Shown here one piece after another: positions 39,703 through 50,045 of a DNA stretch of 64,000 nt. Each line of letters opens with the position of its first letter. Within the stretch, counting starts at the first letter, position 1. The position numbers were made by a program, and so were the translations under genes. Below the pieces are notes generated by a model. It saw only the letters and a list, made by a program, of their open reading frames with translations, was not told the DNA's origin and did no database searches. Source of the DNA: Magicicada septendecula (Eukaryota; Arthropoda; Insecta; Hemiptera; Cicadidae); NCBI GenBank assembly GCA_034769895.1, contig CM068372.1, forward strand, positions 240,088,343-240,152,342. Reading direction: 5' to 3'.

Positions 39703-40977
39703 TCAACCTCCATCGTCAAAAATTAAACGGGGTTTCACATAGCATCGTTCAATTTTATTACCACACAAATGACTGTTTTGTGTGTTGTGACCATACAAAC
39801 TAAACTCATTTATTTTATCCACATAATCATTAAACAAGTCAACCTTAAGTACATTGGTTAAGTCTCCATCAGTAATATTCGTTATCAAGTCAGTTATTTT
39901 TTCTTCATAAAGTAAATTATTATTATTTAAACATGTATTATCAAAATAGTCTTCACTCTCTATTTTAACAGGTAAGTATTTCATCTCAACTAACATCTCT
40001 TTGAACTCATTATAGTCTCTCATTAGCGTATACAATTCTATTTCTTTATCAATGCACAACTCTCTCTGAAAACATCTTTCATCATCATAACACCATATCA
40101 CACTTTTATCATTCCACGCAGAGGGTACAAAATTATTCAACAAAAATGAACAACTCCAATCTTTCATTAATAAGGGTCTCTTGCCCACAAATAACACTTT
40201 TGAACACTCTGGTTCATCACAAATAAGGGGAAAATTTACCCTCTGCTCTACACATTCATCTACTCTCTCTTTCCATTCTTTTTCTAATTCAACAACACTA
40301 ATTATTACTTCATTACAACTTATCATTTTCTCACTCTCACTTACTGTTTCACTATCTATTTTCAACGTATCGCTTTCTGATACCACCCTTTCAATTATAT
40401 TCCCATTTTCAACATCATTGTTCTTACTCTCTACTACCGCATTTTTAATTATATTCTCATTTTCAACATTATTGTTCTCACTGGTTACTTGCTTATTATC
40501 ATTATTATTTTTGCTTTTACTCTGTTCTCCTACTGACTCTACTATTCTCTCAATATCTCGTTTCAATTCATTACAACTATTTTCGCATTTTATTTTTACC
40601 TCATCAATATCAAATTTGAGTGCATCAAATTTGCAATTGAATTCGGTCTTAATTTCATCAAAGCGATTATTTAATTCGCTACTTCGTCTGTCTAGTTTTA
40701 TGTCATTATTGTCTAAACGACTATTTAATTCGTTAAATTTGTTATTCTGAATATTGAATTTAACGTCAGAATCCCTCTTCATTTCTTTATTTTGTTCTAG
40801 AAGTAATTGTAACATGCTCATTACATTACTATTAAATTGGGCATTATATTTTGTTGAAGTCGGGGTCAGTTGCACACCCAAATCTTCAATTACATTACTC
40901 TGTATTATAGACATTTTTAAAGTTCGTTTGTATAACACTTTTATATATAAAATTACTCTTTTTCTACACTCAAACAC
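39703..40977 (-). CDS. Array ORF copy 3, gag-position coiled-coil protein, 424 aa
   Basis: Full length, differing from copies 1 and 2 by two conservative-looking residues. This unit lies next to the outer 5' LTR and would be the one transcribed first. Confidence 0.72.
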   Translation of the reverse strand: MFECRKRVILYIKVLYKRTLKMSIIQSNVIEDLGVQLTPTSTKYNAQFNSNVMSMLQLLLEQNKEMKRDSDVKFNIQNNKFNELNSRLDNNDIKLDRRSSELNNRFDEIKTEFNCKFDALKFDIDEVKIKCENSCNELKRDIERIVESVGEQSKSKNNNDNKQVTSENNNVENENIIKNAVVESKNNDVENGNIIERVVSESDTLKIDSETVSESEKMISCNEVIISVVELEKEWKERVDECVEQRVNFPLICDEPECSKVLFVGKRPLLMKDWSCSFLLNNFVPSAWNDKSVIWCYDDERCFQRELCIDKEIELYTLMRDYNEFKEMLVEMKYLPVKIESEDYFDNTCLNNNNLLYEEKITDLITNITDGDLTNVLKVDLFNDYVDKINEFSLYGHNTQNSHLCGNKIERCYVKPRLIFDDGG

Positions 40978-41138
40978 CTAACACACTGTGAATTATAACA
41001 CAAACATAACCTACGTAAATATGAGCGATACAATTTTTATACATTCGTCATTACCACATCCCATTTTCTGGGTATTAAAATAGGTCTATCTCGTAAAAAA
41101 ATTACAATTAAACGAAAATCCTGGCAGCGAGAGCCAAA

Positions 41139-42478
41139 TGTAACGTTAAAAAATTTGCCAAAATATATTTAATACATAAAACCACTACCAGGACTTACCT
41201 GTTGCAGAAATTTCATCAGAAGCCCAGAGTCGCCACCTATATCTTTGAAGGACAGATATGGAGACCTTTACACTTTACCTTAATAAAAACGGACAATTTA
41301 GCAATCTGACCCCCCCAATTAATAATTCAGAAAGATTCCGATACGTTAGACGAATTTTTTCAACATAAAAATGAGTAAGTGGTAGTGACAAAATAACTTA
41401 GTCTAACACATGATTAGGTTATAAAATGATATTTTTTACTTACATAAGACGGACCTCCTCAATACAAAACGCACAAAATAATACAAAACATTTTTCAATC
41501 GTTAAATAGGCATTACCCTCATATATTTCTTACACTAGCGAAAGCCGCCCAGCTTTGCCCATACACACATCCATACAATTTAATATCCTCCCCTTTAATA
41601 TTTGGTTTTACGAAATTAGGTTTTTATTCGTGGTAAGTTGATTAACTGTTCACGGCCGACCGAACACGTGTTTTGTTGCCCCAGTCCATGGTCCGTTATT
41701 TAACTGTCGTTGATTCACAGTTCCACTGCACCAATTATAATATTGTTACATCCGTTAATTACTCGGGTCCCGGCCGGTATGAAGGCGTTATTTTATTTAG
41801 GTATTCATACTTAAAAGTTCGACCCGACCGGGCCCGCACAACGTGATCAGCGTCTGTTATCGAACTTGGTTTCTAGTTGACTGTCTCGCGTCTCTTACCA
41901 ATGTCGACTGCATAGGCGGTAGGAAGCTGCCGTTCACTGCCACCTGCTTTGCGTCGTCGTTCAAGCTCAGTTGTTGGGAGCTAACCACTTTATGTGTGGA
42001 ATAAAGCTGGTATGTGCGTGTGACCCGAGGCCGATATTGGACTTGGCTCCGCTGACGTCATTGGAAAGGCCGGATTTAGCCATGACTTCCTGCCGCTCAA
42101 AAAAGCACATTGCTGGATTTTGCTCATCCCAGGGCATCCTGTTTTGTGGCTGGATGCGTCACTCAAGCTTGTGTTGGGGCAGTTGCGTCTGTGTGCCGCT
42201 ACACAAGTACAGATTTCTGAGAAGTTTGAAGGGGGTAAATGCTTCGCTCGCCGCGTTACACAATAACACCTGCGTATCACTTTTGTCTCACTGTTTCTCA
42301 ACATCGTGCTGTTGCATGGAAAATAACGTTGCAATGCGTTCTGTTATAATGGAATGAATTTTGTTACACAATAATTTTCACAACTTCTTTTTTACAAGCC
42401 CGCACCAAAATGAAAGAAATAAAAATGTACTTGCCCCATACGGTGAAAATAAAAACACCAAAAAATTGACCCGCTACA
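41139..42478 (-). repeat. Array LTR 4 (outer 5' LTR)
   Basis: 1340 bp. It differs from LTRs 1-3 at about nine positions by hand count (under 1 percent), while those three agree with each other. It is followed by ATAT, matching the left flank of the array. Confidence 0.94.
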
Positions 42479-42489
42479 ATATGTAGATT

Positions 42490-42690
42490 TGATGTTGTGG
42501 CGAGTGTCTTTTAGTTACATCTGCAATCGACAGTCGAGTGTTGCTCAGGTTGTGTAATCTTTGCCGTTAGTGATAAATGTAATTGTTGTTGTGGCGAGTT
42601 AATTTTTTATCTACATTTGCTAATTGACAGTTGAGTGTTTTGTGATTGTGCAATCTTTGCAGTAAATGACATGTATAATTGTTATTGCGG
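42490..42690. repeat. 94-bp diverged tandem repeat, two units and a bit
   Basis: The words GTTGTGGCGAG and GTGTAATCTTTGC/GTGCAATCTTTGC recur with a spacing of about 94 bp. A third partial start (GTTATTGCGGCC) follows near 42681. Units are clearly diverged. Confidence 0.7.
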
Positions 42691-43600
42691 CCCGTTTTGT
42701 AAACGGTAGAGTGCTCAGCGTGTATATACACACACAACTGCTGAAAATATGGCGCACAGGCAAAGCATAACCGCTCACATGTGTTGGCAGGAAAAAGGTT
42801 AAAACATTGAGACACCTGAGATGTCTTGCATTGGTGCTGTCACCCAACAAGGTGAGTGCTAGTTGATTGGGATTGGTGATTCAATTTCAGTTATTAGTTT
42901 ATACAATAACATTGAATTTCCTATACCAGTGAAACACTTGAATGTTGTCTTCTACACTTTTGTTCCTTGTGAGTAATGGGTAGGTTGATGATTGTTATCA
43001 ACTCTTAATGTGAATACATCAATAATTGAATGAACGAATTGAATTTTGTTTTTACTCAACCTGAAACGTCCCCCTGAATTAAAAAAATTTTTTTTTTTTT
43101 TTATCAGGGGTCGTTACTTAATTCTTAAAACTAGACTTGTGGTCTAGACGGAAGAAAAATTGTGGTGAGGCCATCATGACAGGACTTGCAATAAAACACT
43201 TGCATAACTATAACAGCGTTTTATTAGTGTTCATATTATCATGATAACATTTTTAATCCAGTGTACACAATTGAATTCTCAATGTTCATTTCATAGACAT
43301 GTGTCTATCAAGTAGTATTAATCACAATTGGCAATATCATTAACAAACAACAAATTATTCAACACATTTAAGTACACTGTTCCAAGCTAAGCCGACATTT
43401 CTATATATTAACATTTATTCAAATGGCATTTTCTAAATCACAGTTTAACTAAAGTTGCTTAATAACAATTCTATAGGTACCTTAGTAATTCAATTTATGC
43501 TCACACAATAATACATCATCACTGACAAGAAACATGTAGAATGTCGGTTTATATCTGATAAATGAAATTCAAAAAATTTTGCATTAAAAGAAAAATATAC
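42691..43600. other. Non-coding DNA between LTR array and Penelope-like element
   Basis: No gene is seen. An A7/T14 near-palindrome lies around 43081-43102 and a short TA run near 43600. This could still be intron of the host gene. Confidence 0.5.
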
Positions 43601-43715
43601 ATATATATATATATATATTTAGTCACTTTTTGCTACAGTGCGTTTCTTGATATATATAATACATTAATATTTATAATTAAATTTACCTCAAGATGTTATT
43701 TTTATCCTTTATTGG

Positions 43716-43752
43716 AACATGTTTCGGGTACTATCTTGTACCCATCCTCAGC
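43716..43752 (-). ncRNA. Hammerhead-ribozyme-like core, left end of Penelope-like element
   Basis: The minus strand reads CTGAGGA (43751-43745), a six-base-pair stem (GGGTAC/GTACCC) with a six-base loop, then GAAAC and the palindrome ACATGT. This fits CUGANGA - stem II - GAAA of the hammerhead motif. Its very short palindromic stem III is typical of retroelement hammerheads that work as dimers. Hammerheads are known in Penelope-like elements. Activity is untested. Confidence 0.6.
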
Positions 43753-44074
43753 CTTCCAGTTTTTTTGTCTGGTGAAGTACATATGTTTTGTTGGTTGACT
43801 ATTATTATTGTGGCTTCCTGTTGGCTTCTGGTATTTCAAATTGGTTTTATTGTGTGTGATTGTGGTGTATGTGTTAGTTTTTTGTGTATTTTCTATGTTG
43901 AGTGCTTTGAATATTGTGTCATGTTTTGTATTGATTTGTATTTGTTCAGGTATTAGTTTGTTTTCTGTTTTATGTTTGTATATCTGTAAATTTTCCCAAA
44001 TGTTCATTATGGTGCCTTTGTGTGGTATATGTTTTATTAGTGTTACATTGGTTATGTCTGGGAATTCATCAACA

Positions 44075-44577
44075 ATAATAAATGCGTACAACTAAATAAA
44101 AACCCAACAGAAAACTATCTTAAACAAACAATAAAACTAATAAAAACAACTAAAAACATATTCAACAATAAAAAGACAGACATATGTATAAATAATAATC
44201 CAGAACCACCTAAAATGAATAGCTTAATAAAAATACACAAATTAAACAACCCAATACGTCCATTAATCAATTTCAAAAAAGCTCCTACATACAAAATAGC
44301 AAAAATAATAGCACAAAAACTAAAAAAGAACCATCTAACAAATAACCATCATAACATAAAAAATACGTACGAATTAATAGACAACCTAAAAACAATAAAT
44401 ATAAATGAAAATACATTTTTCACATCATATGAAATAACAAACATGTACACCAACATCCCAGTAGAAGAAACAATTGACGTAATAATAAACAAACTTAAAG
44501 AACAAAATGAAAACAAACAATATATAACCAAAATAAAAAATAGTCTCCAACTAATACTAAAACAAAAAACAAAATCA
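44075..44577 (+). pseudogene. Penelope-like RT, N-terminal half
   Basis: Frame contains NSLIKIHKLNNPIRPLINFK and TYELIDNLKTININENTFF, then SYEITNMYTNIPVEETID. The last carries the RT motif-A-like position of Penelope-like RTs, where an Asp is usual in place of the Glu seen (YEITNMYTNIP), an oddity. The reading frame ends where the inverted block begins. Confidence 0.78.
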
Positions 44578-45060
44578 TTAGTGGAAAAAACGAATAAAAT
44601 GCAGCCATTTTATGTTGTGGTGGGTTGTCAGAATGGTTAGGTATAATGATGTTAGAGGAAGTTGGTTTTCTATATATTGCATATTGTATGTGTATCTTGT
44701 GATGCTTATGTCTAAATAGTTGATTTTGTTATGTTTTTCTTTTTCTTTTGTGAATTGTATTTTGGGATGTATGTTATTGATTTGTTTCAGTATGTTCTCT
44801 GCATTTGTGTTTTTGTTATTAGATACATATAGTCCATCATCTACATATCTTATCCATATGCCATCTGGGTCATGTGTTTTTATGATATTTTGTATTTTGG
44901 TGTCTATGTGTTGTAGGAATATTTCTGCTATTATGCTTGATAATGGTGATCCCATTGCTAAACCTTCTTTCTGTTGATAAATTTTGCTATTAAATTCAAA
45001 GTAATTTTGTTTTAGTATTAGTTGGAGACTATTTTTTATTTCGGTTATATATTGTATATA
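44578..45060 (-). pseudogene. Penelope-like RT, catalytic half (inverted block)
   Basis: The minus strand reads SLQLILKQNYFEFNSKIYQQ, then EGLAMGSPLSSIIAEIF (RT motif B) and WIRYVDDGLYVSNN (the YVDD catalytic motif). It continues with KIQFTKEKEKHNKINYLDIS. It overlaps the plus-strand blocks on both sides in content, which shows that the block was flipped with flanking duplication. Confidence 0.82.
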
Positions 45061-45140
45061 TATAATATATAATATAATAAATATATATGATATATATAAT
45101 ATATATATTATTTATTTTAATATATATATATATATTATAT
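45050..45140. repeat. TA-rich low-complexity joint
   Basis: About 90 bp of almost pure A and T with repeated ATATAT, between the inverted RT block and the following plus block. It is able to fold on itself and marks a rearrangement point. Confidence 0.85.
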
Positions 45141-45180
45141 CATTATACCTAACCATTCTGACCACCCACCACAACATAAA

Positions 45181-46059
45181 ATGGCTGCATTTTATTCGTT
45201 ATTTAACAGAATGTACAAAATACCCCTAAACAAACAAGAAACTGACAAAGAAAGAAATATAATATACCAAATTGGTTATGCAAATGGATACAATAAAAAT
45301 ACTATGATCAAAATAGAAAATAAAATCAAATACAAAATAAAAACTGAACAGTTAAGAATTAATCAAACTGAACAACACATAAATAATAACAACAACAAAA
45401 AATGGGCCACATTCACATATATAAATAATAAAATGACAAAACTAACAAAACTATTCAAAAACACAGATATAAAAATAGCATACAAAACTAATAAAAATAA
45501 ATTACAAAATCTAAATAGCGCACACAACAAAGATAATACAACAACCAACGGTATATACAAAATTGAATGCCAAGATTGCAATAAATGTTATATAGGACAA
45601 ACAAAAAAACAGCTGAAAAAACGTTATTTTGAACACCTAAATGCATACAAAAAACCAAATATATATAAATCCAATTTAGCCACACATGCAATAAACACAG
45701 GACATGAATTCCCAGACATAACCAATGTAACACTAATAAAACATATACCACACAAAGGCACCATAATGAACATTTGGGAAAATTTACAGATTTACAAACA
45801 TAAAACACAAAACAAACTAATACCAGAACAAATACAAATCAATACAAAACATGACACAATATTCAAAGCACTCAACATCGAAAATACACAAAATACAAAA
45901 ACAGATACCACAACCACACACAATAATGCAACTTTAAAAGACCAAAGACCAACAAACTACCTTAATAACATCCAGAAGCCAAAACACAAATACTTCACCA
46001 GAAACAAGATGGCGAAGGCTGAAGATGAGAGTACAGGAACTCTCGAAACATGTTCCTAA
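45181..46059 (+). CDS. Penelope-like C-terminal polyprotein with GIY-YIG nuclease, 292 aa
   Basis: The frame opens in the thumb/connection part of the RT (AAFYSLFNRMYKIPLNKQE; the Met is internal to the family protein). A lysine- and asparagine-rich linker leads to GIYKIECQDCNKCYIGQTKK near residue 123. That is a GIY-YIG endonuclease with the Cys pair characteristic of Penelope-like elements, followed by LKKRYFEHLNAYKK and the His-rich LATHAINTGHEF. The conserved tail AEDESTGTLETCS overlaps the hammerhead core. The nuclease nicks the target for priming in this family. The frame is open, but without a contiguous RT the element cannot be autonomous. Confidence 0.85.
   Translation: MAAFYSLFNRMYKIPLNKQETDKERNIIYQIGYANGYNKNTMIKIENKIKYKIKTEQLRINQTEQHINNNNNKKWATFTYINNKMTKLTKLFKNTDIKIAYKTNKNKLQNLNSAHNKDNTTTNGIYKIECQDCNKCYIGQTKKQLKKRYFEHLNAYKKPNIYKSNLATHAINTGHEFPDITNVTLIKHIPHKGTIMNIWENLQIYKHKTQNKLIPEQIQINTKHDTIFKALNIENTQNTKTDTTTTHNNATLKDQRPTNYLNNIQKPKHKYFTRNKMAKAEDESTGTLETCS
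46017..46056 (+). ncRNA. Hammerhead-ribozyme-like core, right end of Penelope-like element
   Basis: CTGAAGA (46019-46025) is followed by the hairpin GAGAGT...ACTCTC with a six-base loop (46027-46044). Then come GAAAC (46045-46049), the palindrome ACATGT (46048-46053) and a T that would be the residue before cleavage. All conserved core positions of CUGANGA - stem II - GAAA are present. Stem I would be weak (GGCT with TTCC side). It overlaps the last codons of the GIY-YIG ORF and its stop. Confidence 0.62.
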
Positions 46060-46165
46060 TAGGAAAAAAGTATATCTTGAGGTAAATTTAGTTATAAATA
46101 TTAAAGTATTATATACATCAAGAAACGGACTGTAGCAGAAAGTGATTGAAATATATATATAAACG

Positions 46166-47032
46166 TATCTTCCCATCAGTTCACCATCATGTTACAGGAG
46201 GCATCAATTCTTGAATTTTTTCGACCCCACTGTATAAAAAGTACTAATTATCAGAGGCATTTTATTTTACCACCATCAGATTCAGTGATAAAAACCGCAT
46301 AAGAAAAGTACCACATTTTTTGTTTATACATTCATAACAATAACCTCCAATTCTAACACAACAGTTTTCTTCAGTTATACACATCAATTGCGCAACAGAA
46401 GATTCTAAACCTTTAACAGGTCGCTCCAACTGTTACTCTGTATTCAGCTGTAAGAATTGATGAGTCAATGATGTAGTATTGGGCTGTATAATTATTTTAT
46501 ACACTTTGGTCCCCTCACCACTGACTTATTCGTTCATTATTTTCAAGGACTTTCTCAGAAGCCACCTGCCGTAAACATCCTGTGTTTTGGCTATCGTACT
46601 ATAAACGGTATTTCTTATCACACGGCGTCTGTCTTTCTCTCTCACTCACTCTCTCTGGCTAAATGTAAACCAGAAAGTCTCAACAGCTTCATAAGTAACA
46701 CGTTATACGACACATTACATGCAGAATCTTATACAACCTCAGTTATGTTTAACTATTCCAGTGTAACTGTGTCGTAGTTAACATTAATTCACCATATTCC
46801 CAACAGATCCCAGTTCCATTGAATTTTTGCAAAATAAGCACATTCGTTATCACAATTAGCAGTGTGATCGTGGTCATTCAACGATGTTATATACACACGA
46901 GAATAATTCTGACAGATGGATGGCAGTGTACGAAATAAGATTGTCGCACGTAAAGTGCATTGCGCAAGGGTACTTGGTCACAAAAATCGAAATTACTGTT
47001 TGATACAGTTAGGACTATAGTTTTTACCTACA
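46166..47032. other. Non-coding DNA, nothing recognised
   Basis: No protein or repeat family is recognised. A short CT-rich run occurs near 46636-46660. It ends with the target word of the following hAT (CTTATGTG, 47033-47040). Confidence 0.5.
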
Positions 47033-47483
47033 CTTATGTGCAGGGCCCGGGCTTAGGTTAATGGCGCCCTGGGCAAGACTTAACTCAGACGCCCCCCACC
47101 CACCACCACCCACACCAGATTTTAAGGAGAAAATAAAATCATCCAATTTTAATGACTAAAAATGTTTTATTTAATTCTATTAAATACATATTATTTCAAT
47201 AGCCCAAAACAACTAACTGTCATATACCTTCAAAATATTTAAGAAATACAAAACTTTTAAATTAGGTTACAGATTTTTTCCTAGCATTCAGTTTAGCAAA
47301 TCTATTTCATTTAATTAATTATGTAAAATTACAATAGTTGAAAAAAACACAAAATACTAGTAACACATCTTCAAGATATTTTAGAAGAAAAAAAATGTTA
47401 AATGATTGTTTTTTCCTAGCTTTCAGCTTAGCAAATCTATCAATCATTTTTGTAAAATTTGTCTTCAAGGTGTTGTCTCTCTC

Positions 47484-48425
47484 TCACAGCACATTAATAC
47501 TAGAGTTGAGCTTTCTGTCTGAAAGGGTAGACCTTTTCGATTTCTTCACTCTTGTCAGTACAGAAAATCCTCTTTCAGCAGTACAGTTCATGATTGGTAA
47601 GGTGAGGAAGATCCTTAAGGCTATTTCCAAGTCAGGAAATGTGATACCCAAGTTGTTCTGTTTAATGCGTGTAAACATTTGTGGTATCCGTTGTATCTGT
47701 TCCAAATCAATATAAGCTTTAAAGTGGCAACATTCATTTGGGAAATCTACATTAATGTCATCATCATAAAACTGAGTCAACTTTGTAGCTGCTTTTATTA
47801 TCGCTTCATTTAAAGTTTCTGATAACAGAAGTGTCAATATTTCAAATTTGACACGTTAACCCTAAATGCAGTCCTTTCATCAAGATCGCTTTCAACCCCA
47901 CGGGTTTCATCTGCAAATATTTTCCGTCTTCTATTCCTGTTGTAGGTGGGTGTTTTGCAATCTAAAATGTCTATAGCAATTTTTTTATACGTGTTAAACT
48001 CTTCCCTTTTATCTTTTATAAAAGTTTCCAAAGTTCGTAGCTGTTTGGAACCTGCTAAAAGATCAAGCGTGTGTTTTTGCAAGTTATTGTTACATTTATC
48101 AACACGTTCTAAAATATCATTCCAAAAAAGTGATAAGAAAATGGTTTGGAAATTTTGGAATTTTAATTCAATGCCTTGAGCTTCCAACTTCACAGCAGGT
48201 TTAACACCTGGGTCTTCAGATATTTCTTGAAGGCAACTTTGTATTTCTTTATAGCCTTTCACTAGAGCTTTTACTGCATCCGCCCTTGCGACCAACAGGT
48301 ATCCGACAAAGATTTGACCACTGGAGTTTTGTTTTTCTCAAAATGCGTTTTCAAATGCTCCCACCTGTATGTAGATGCCGAGAAAAAGTTGTAAAGTTCT
48401 TGTACAAAAGAAAAAAATATTACTA
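47484..48425 (-). pseudogene. hAT transposase C-terminal half (hAT element 2)
   Basis: Reading on the minus strand: ELYNFFSASTYRWEHLKTHF, then KSLSDTCWS..RADAVKALVKGYKEI, SLFWNDILERVDKCNNNLQK and the dimerisation region with FLTLPIMNCTAERGFSVLTR, ending SDRKLNSSINVL. At least two frame changes occur (near 48295 and 47835). The N-terminal DDE-bearing half is missing, so it is inactive. Confidence 0.85.
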
Positions 48426-49046
48426 CTAGTGCCGCCCCCTCCCTATTTTAACTCTGAACACATTCACGCACACTAGACCTACTCTAAAGATACGGGGATT
48501 GCCTTCAAATGACGACTAGGAATGTTTGCACTGGTGTGTTTATCAAATAACTAGAACTTTTTCGCGTTTACGGAAGCGGCGAAAGCATGTGGCTATATAA
48601 TAAAGCCGTTAGGCTATATAGCTTTATCTGAAATGGAAGGTGATTTCTTTTGTCTCCAACGCCAGGCGTGTCAGCCTAGACGAAAAGATAAATTCGTCGG
48701 TGTGATTCATAAAGACTACACTAGGGAAACAACAAGCTATAATGAAGATAAACGTTTGACAGTTTTTATCTATGTTGTAATAACTGAAATTATACATAAT
48801 TATACATATTTCACTACTAAGAAAACACATTTTTTTGCACAACGAAGTGAACGCGATAACATTGAAAGCGTATACTGAAAGGAAACATGAAAGAGGAAGT
48901 GACTGTATTAAGTTTTTGTTTTTTTTGTAACCGCAGTGTGAACAAGTTTGTTGTCAATAAGAGTTGCAAGTTACTGATATTGACTAACGATATCAGGCGA
49001 CATCCGCCGCTGATCGTTTATCAAAAGGCTATACGTGAGGCAAACA

Positions 49047-49161
<115 letters not shown>

Positions 49162-49377
49162 AAACTGTGTGTAATATAATATTATTCATTACATAGTCCT
49201 TGGCGCGTGCCGGTGTGCATTTGAACGTAGTTTCCTTCATTCCTAAAATTTTAACAATAACACTCAACTGTCTACTGTCTAACGCGTCATGTTTTTCGTT
49301 CCTTGGCACCCCCTTGGACCAGGCACCCTGGGGATTTGCCCAGTCAGCCCATTTAAAGCTCGGGGTCTACTTATGTG

Positions 49378-50045
49378 GTGAGTATACAACCACAAAGTTT
49401 TGCGCTGACAAGGTTGATGTCTCCGCGTACTGCTACAAGACTGAAAGCATTATTACGCGTTAAATCTGTTCTCCATAATCCCGTAGTAGTACGGGACGGT
49501 CATTCGCGGTCCGGATTTTTTAGATCCTGTAATTGGGGTACATACACAATCGATCAAGTCATTATGGACTGCCGTTAAACATCGCAACAGGCATGAATGT
49601 GGAAAACTAACCAAACTCAGCTTTATTCATACCTCTGTTATATAATATATAGAGATATCGATACAAAGAAAATTATTTATTTTCCAAAAAATGTGGACAT
49701 TTTTCCATAGTAACCGCCTAAATAGTTATTAAATGTGTATTAAATGAGTATTAGGTTTTAATATAAGTGGTTAGCTTTATACATACTAATTTTGTGCTGT
49801 GTATAATCTACAGATGTTAATTGAATTGAAGCTAACTCACTTAAAATACGTTGCAAAAACTCCCTTATCCGGGTCATTTGGGGCCAATGTGGATGATATA
49901 AAATGCTGATATGAGAATTACAAAAATAGGGAAGGCCCAAAGAAATGAGAAAACACTATGCTGTACATTATTTGCATACATCACAAAAAAAGATAGGCTA
50001 CATTCAAAAATAAATTTTTATAATAGGCCTACCTGAATGTATCAT
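49378..50045. other. Non-coding spacer between two hAT elements
   Basis: AT-rich from 49620 on; no gene or recognised repeat. Confidence 0.5.

Larger units (their letters stand above)
20019..42478 (-). mobile_element. Tandem array of a large LTR element (4 LTRs, 3 internals)
   Basis: Four copies of a 1340-bp LTR (TGTAACG...CGCTACA) alternate with three internal regions of about 5.7 kb. Spacing between LTR starts is 7040, 7039 and 7041 bp. ATAT occurs at both outer edges (20015-20018 and 42479-42482) and not at internal junctions, so the array occupies one insertion site. On the minus strand each internal region begins with a TGG-containing primer-site-like stretch (TTTGGCTCTCGCTGCCAGG) beside the LTR, then a 424-codon ORF, then over 4 kb without recognisable protein. 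It ends in a purine tract (GAGGGGGTAT). Copies are almost identical but each has private differences, so the array looks recent and real. It looks structurally whole as a non-autonomous LTR element; no protease, RT or integrase is present. Confidence 0.92.
43601..46165 (+). mobile_element. Penelope-like element, internally inverted
   Basis: Four blocks of one Penelope-like element lie here in alternating orientation. 43601-44060 (minus) is a 3' end with the GIY-YIG polyprotein tail. 44060-44577 (plus) is the N-terminal RT half. 44578-45060 (minus) is the catalytic RT half. 45140-46165 (plus) is the RT end, the GIY-YIG nuclease and the 3' end. Outer ends share the 3' UTR words ATCTTGAGGTAAATTTA and AAACGGACTGTAGC or close variants in opposite orientation. 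Block joints carry short overlaps: about 47 bp around 44520-44567 and about 70 bp around 44581-44650 versus 45140-45210. A pure A/T spacer (45050-45140) sits at one joint. Inverted terminal pieces are known for this order. Confidence 0.85.

Noticed and set aside
20019-42478. The tandem array as a pure assembly duplication
   Set aside because: Units have private substitutions and slightly different lengths, and the outer 5' LTR is distinct. Still listed for a long-read check because collapse or expansion errors are possible.
20019-42478. CRISPR-like or satellite interpretation of the 7-kb period
   Set aside because: The repeat has LTR structure, a primer-site-like stretch, a purine tract and a target duplication, which explain it fully.
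42820-42855. Possible exon ending CCCAACAAG before GTGAGTGC
   Set aside because: The donor is good but no acceptor or phase-compatible open block like exons A-C could be found upstream.
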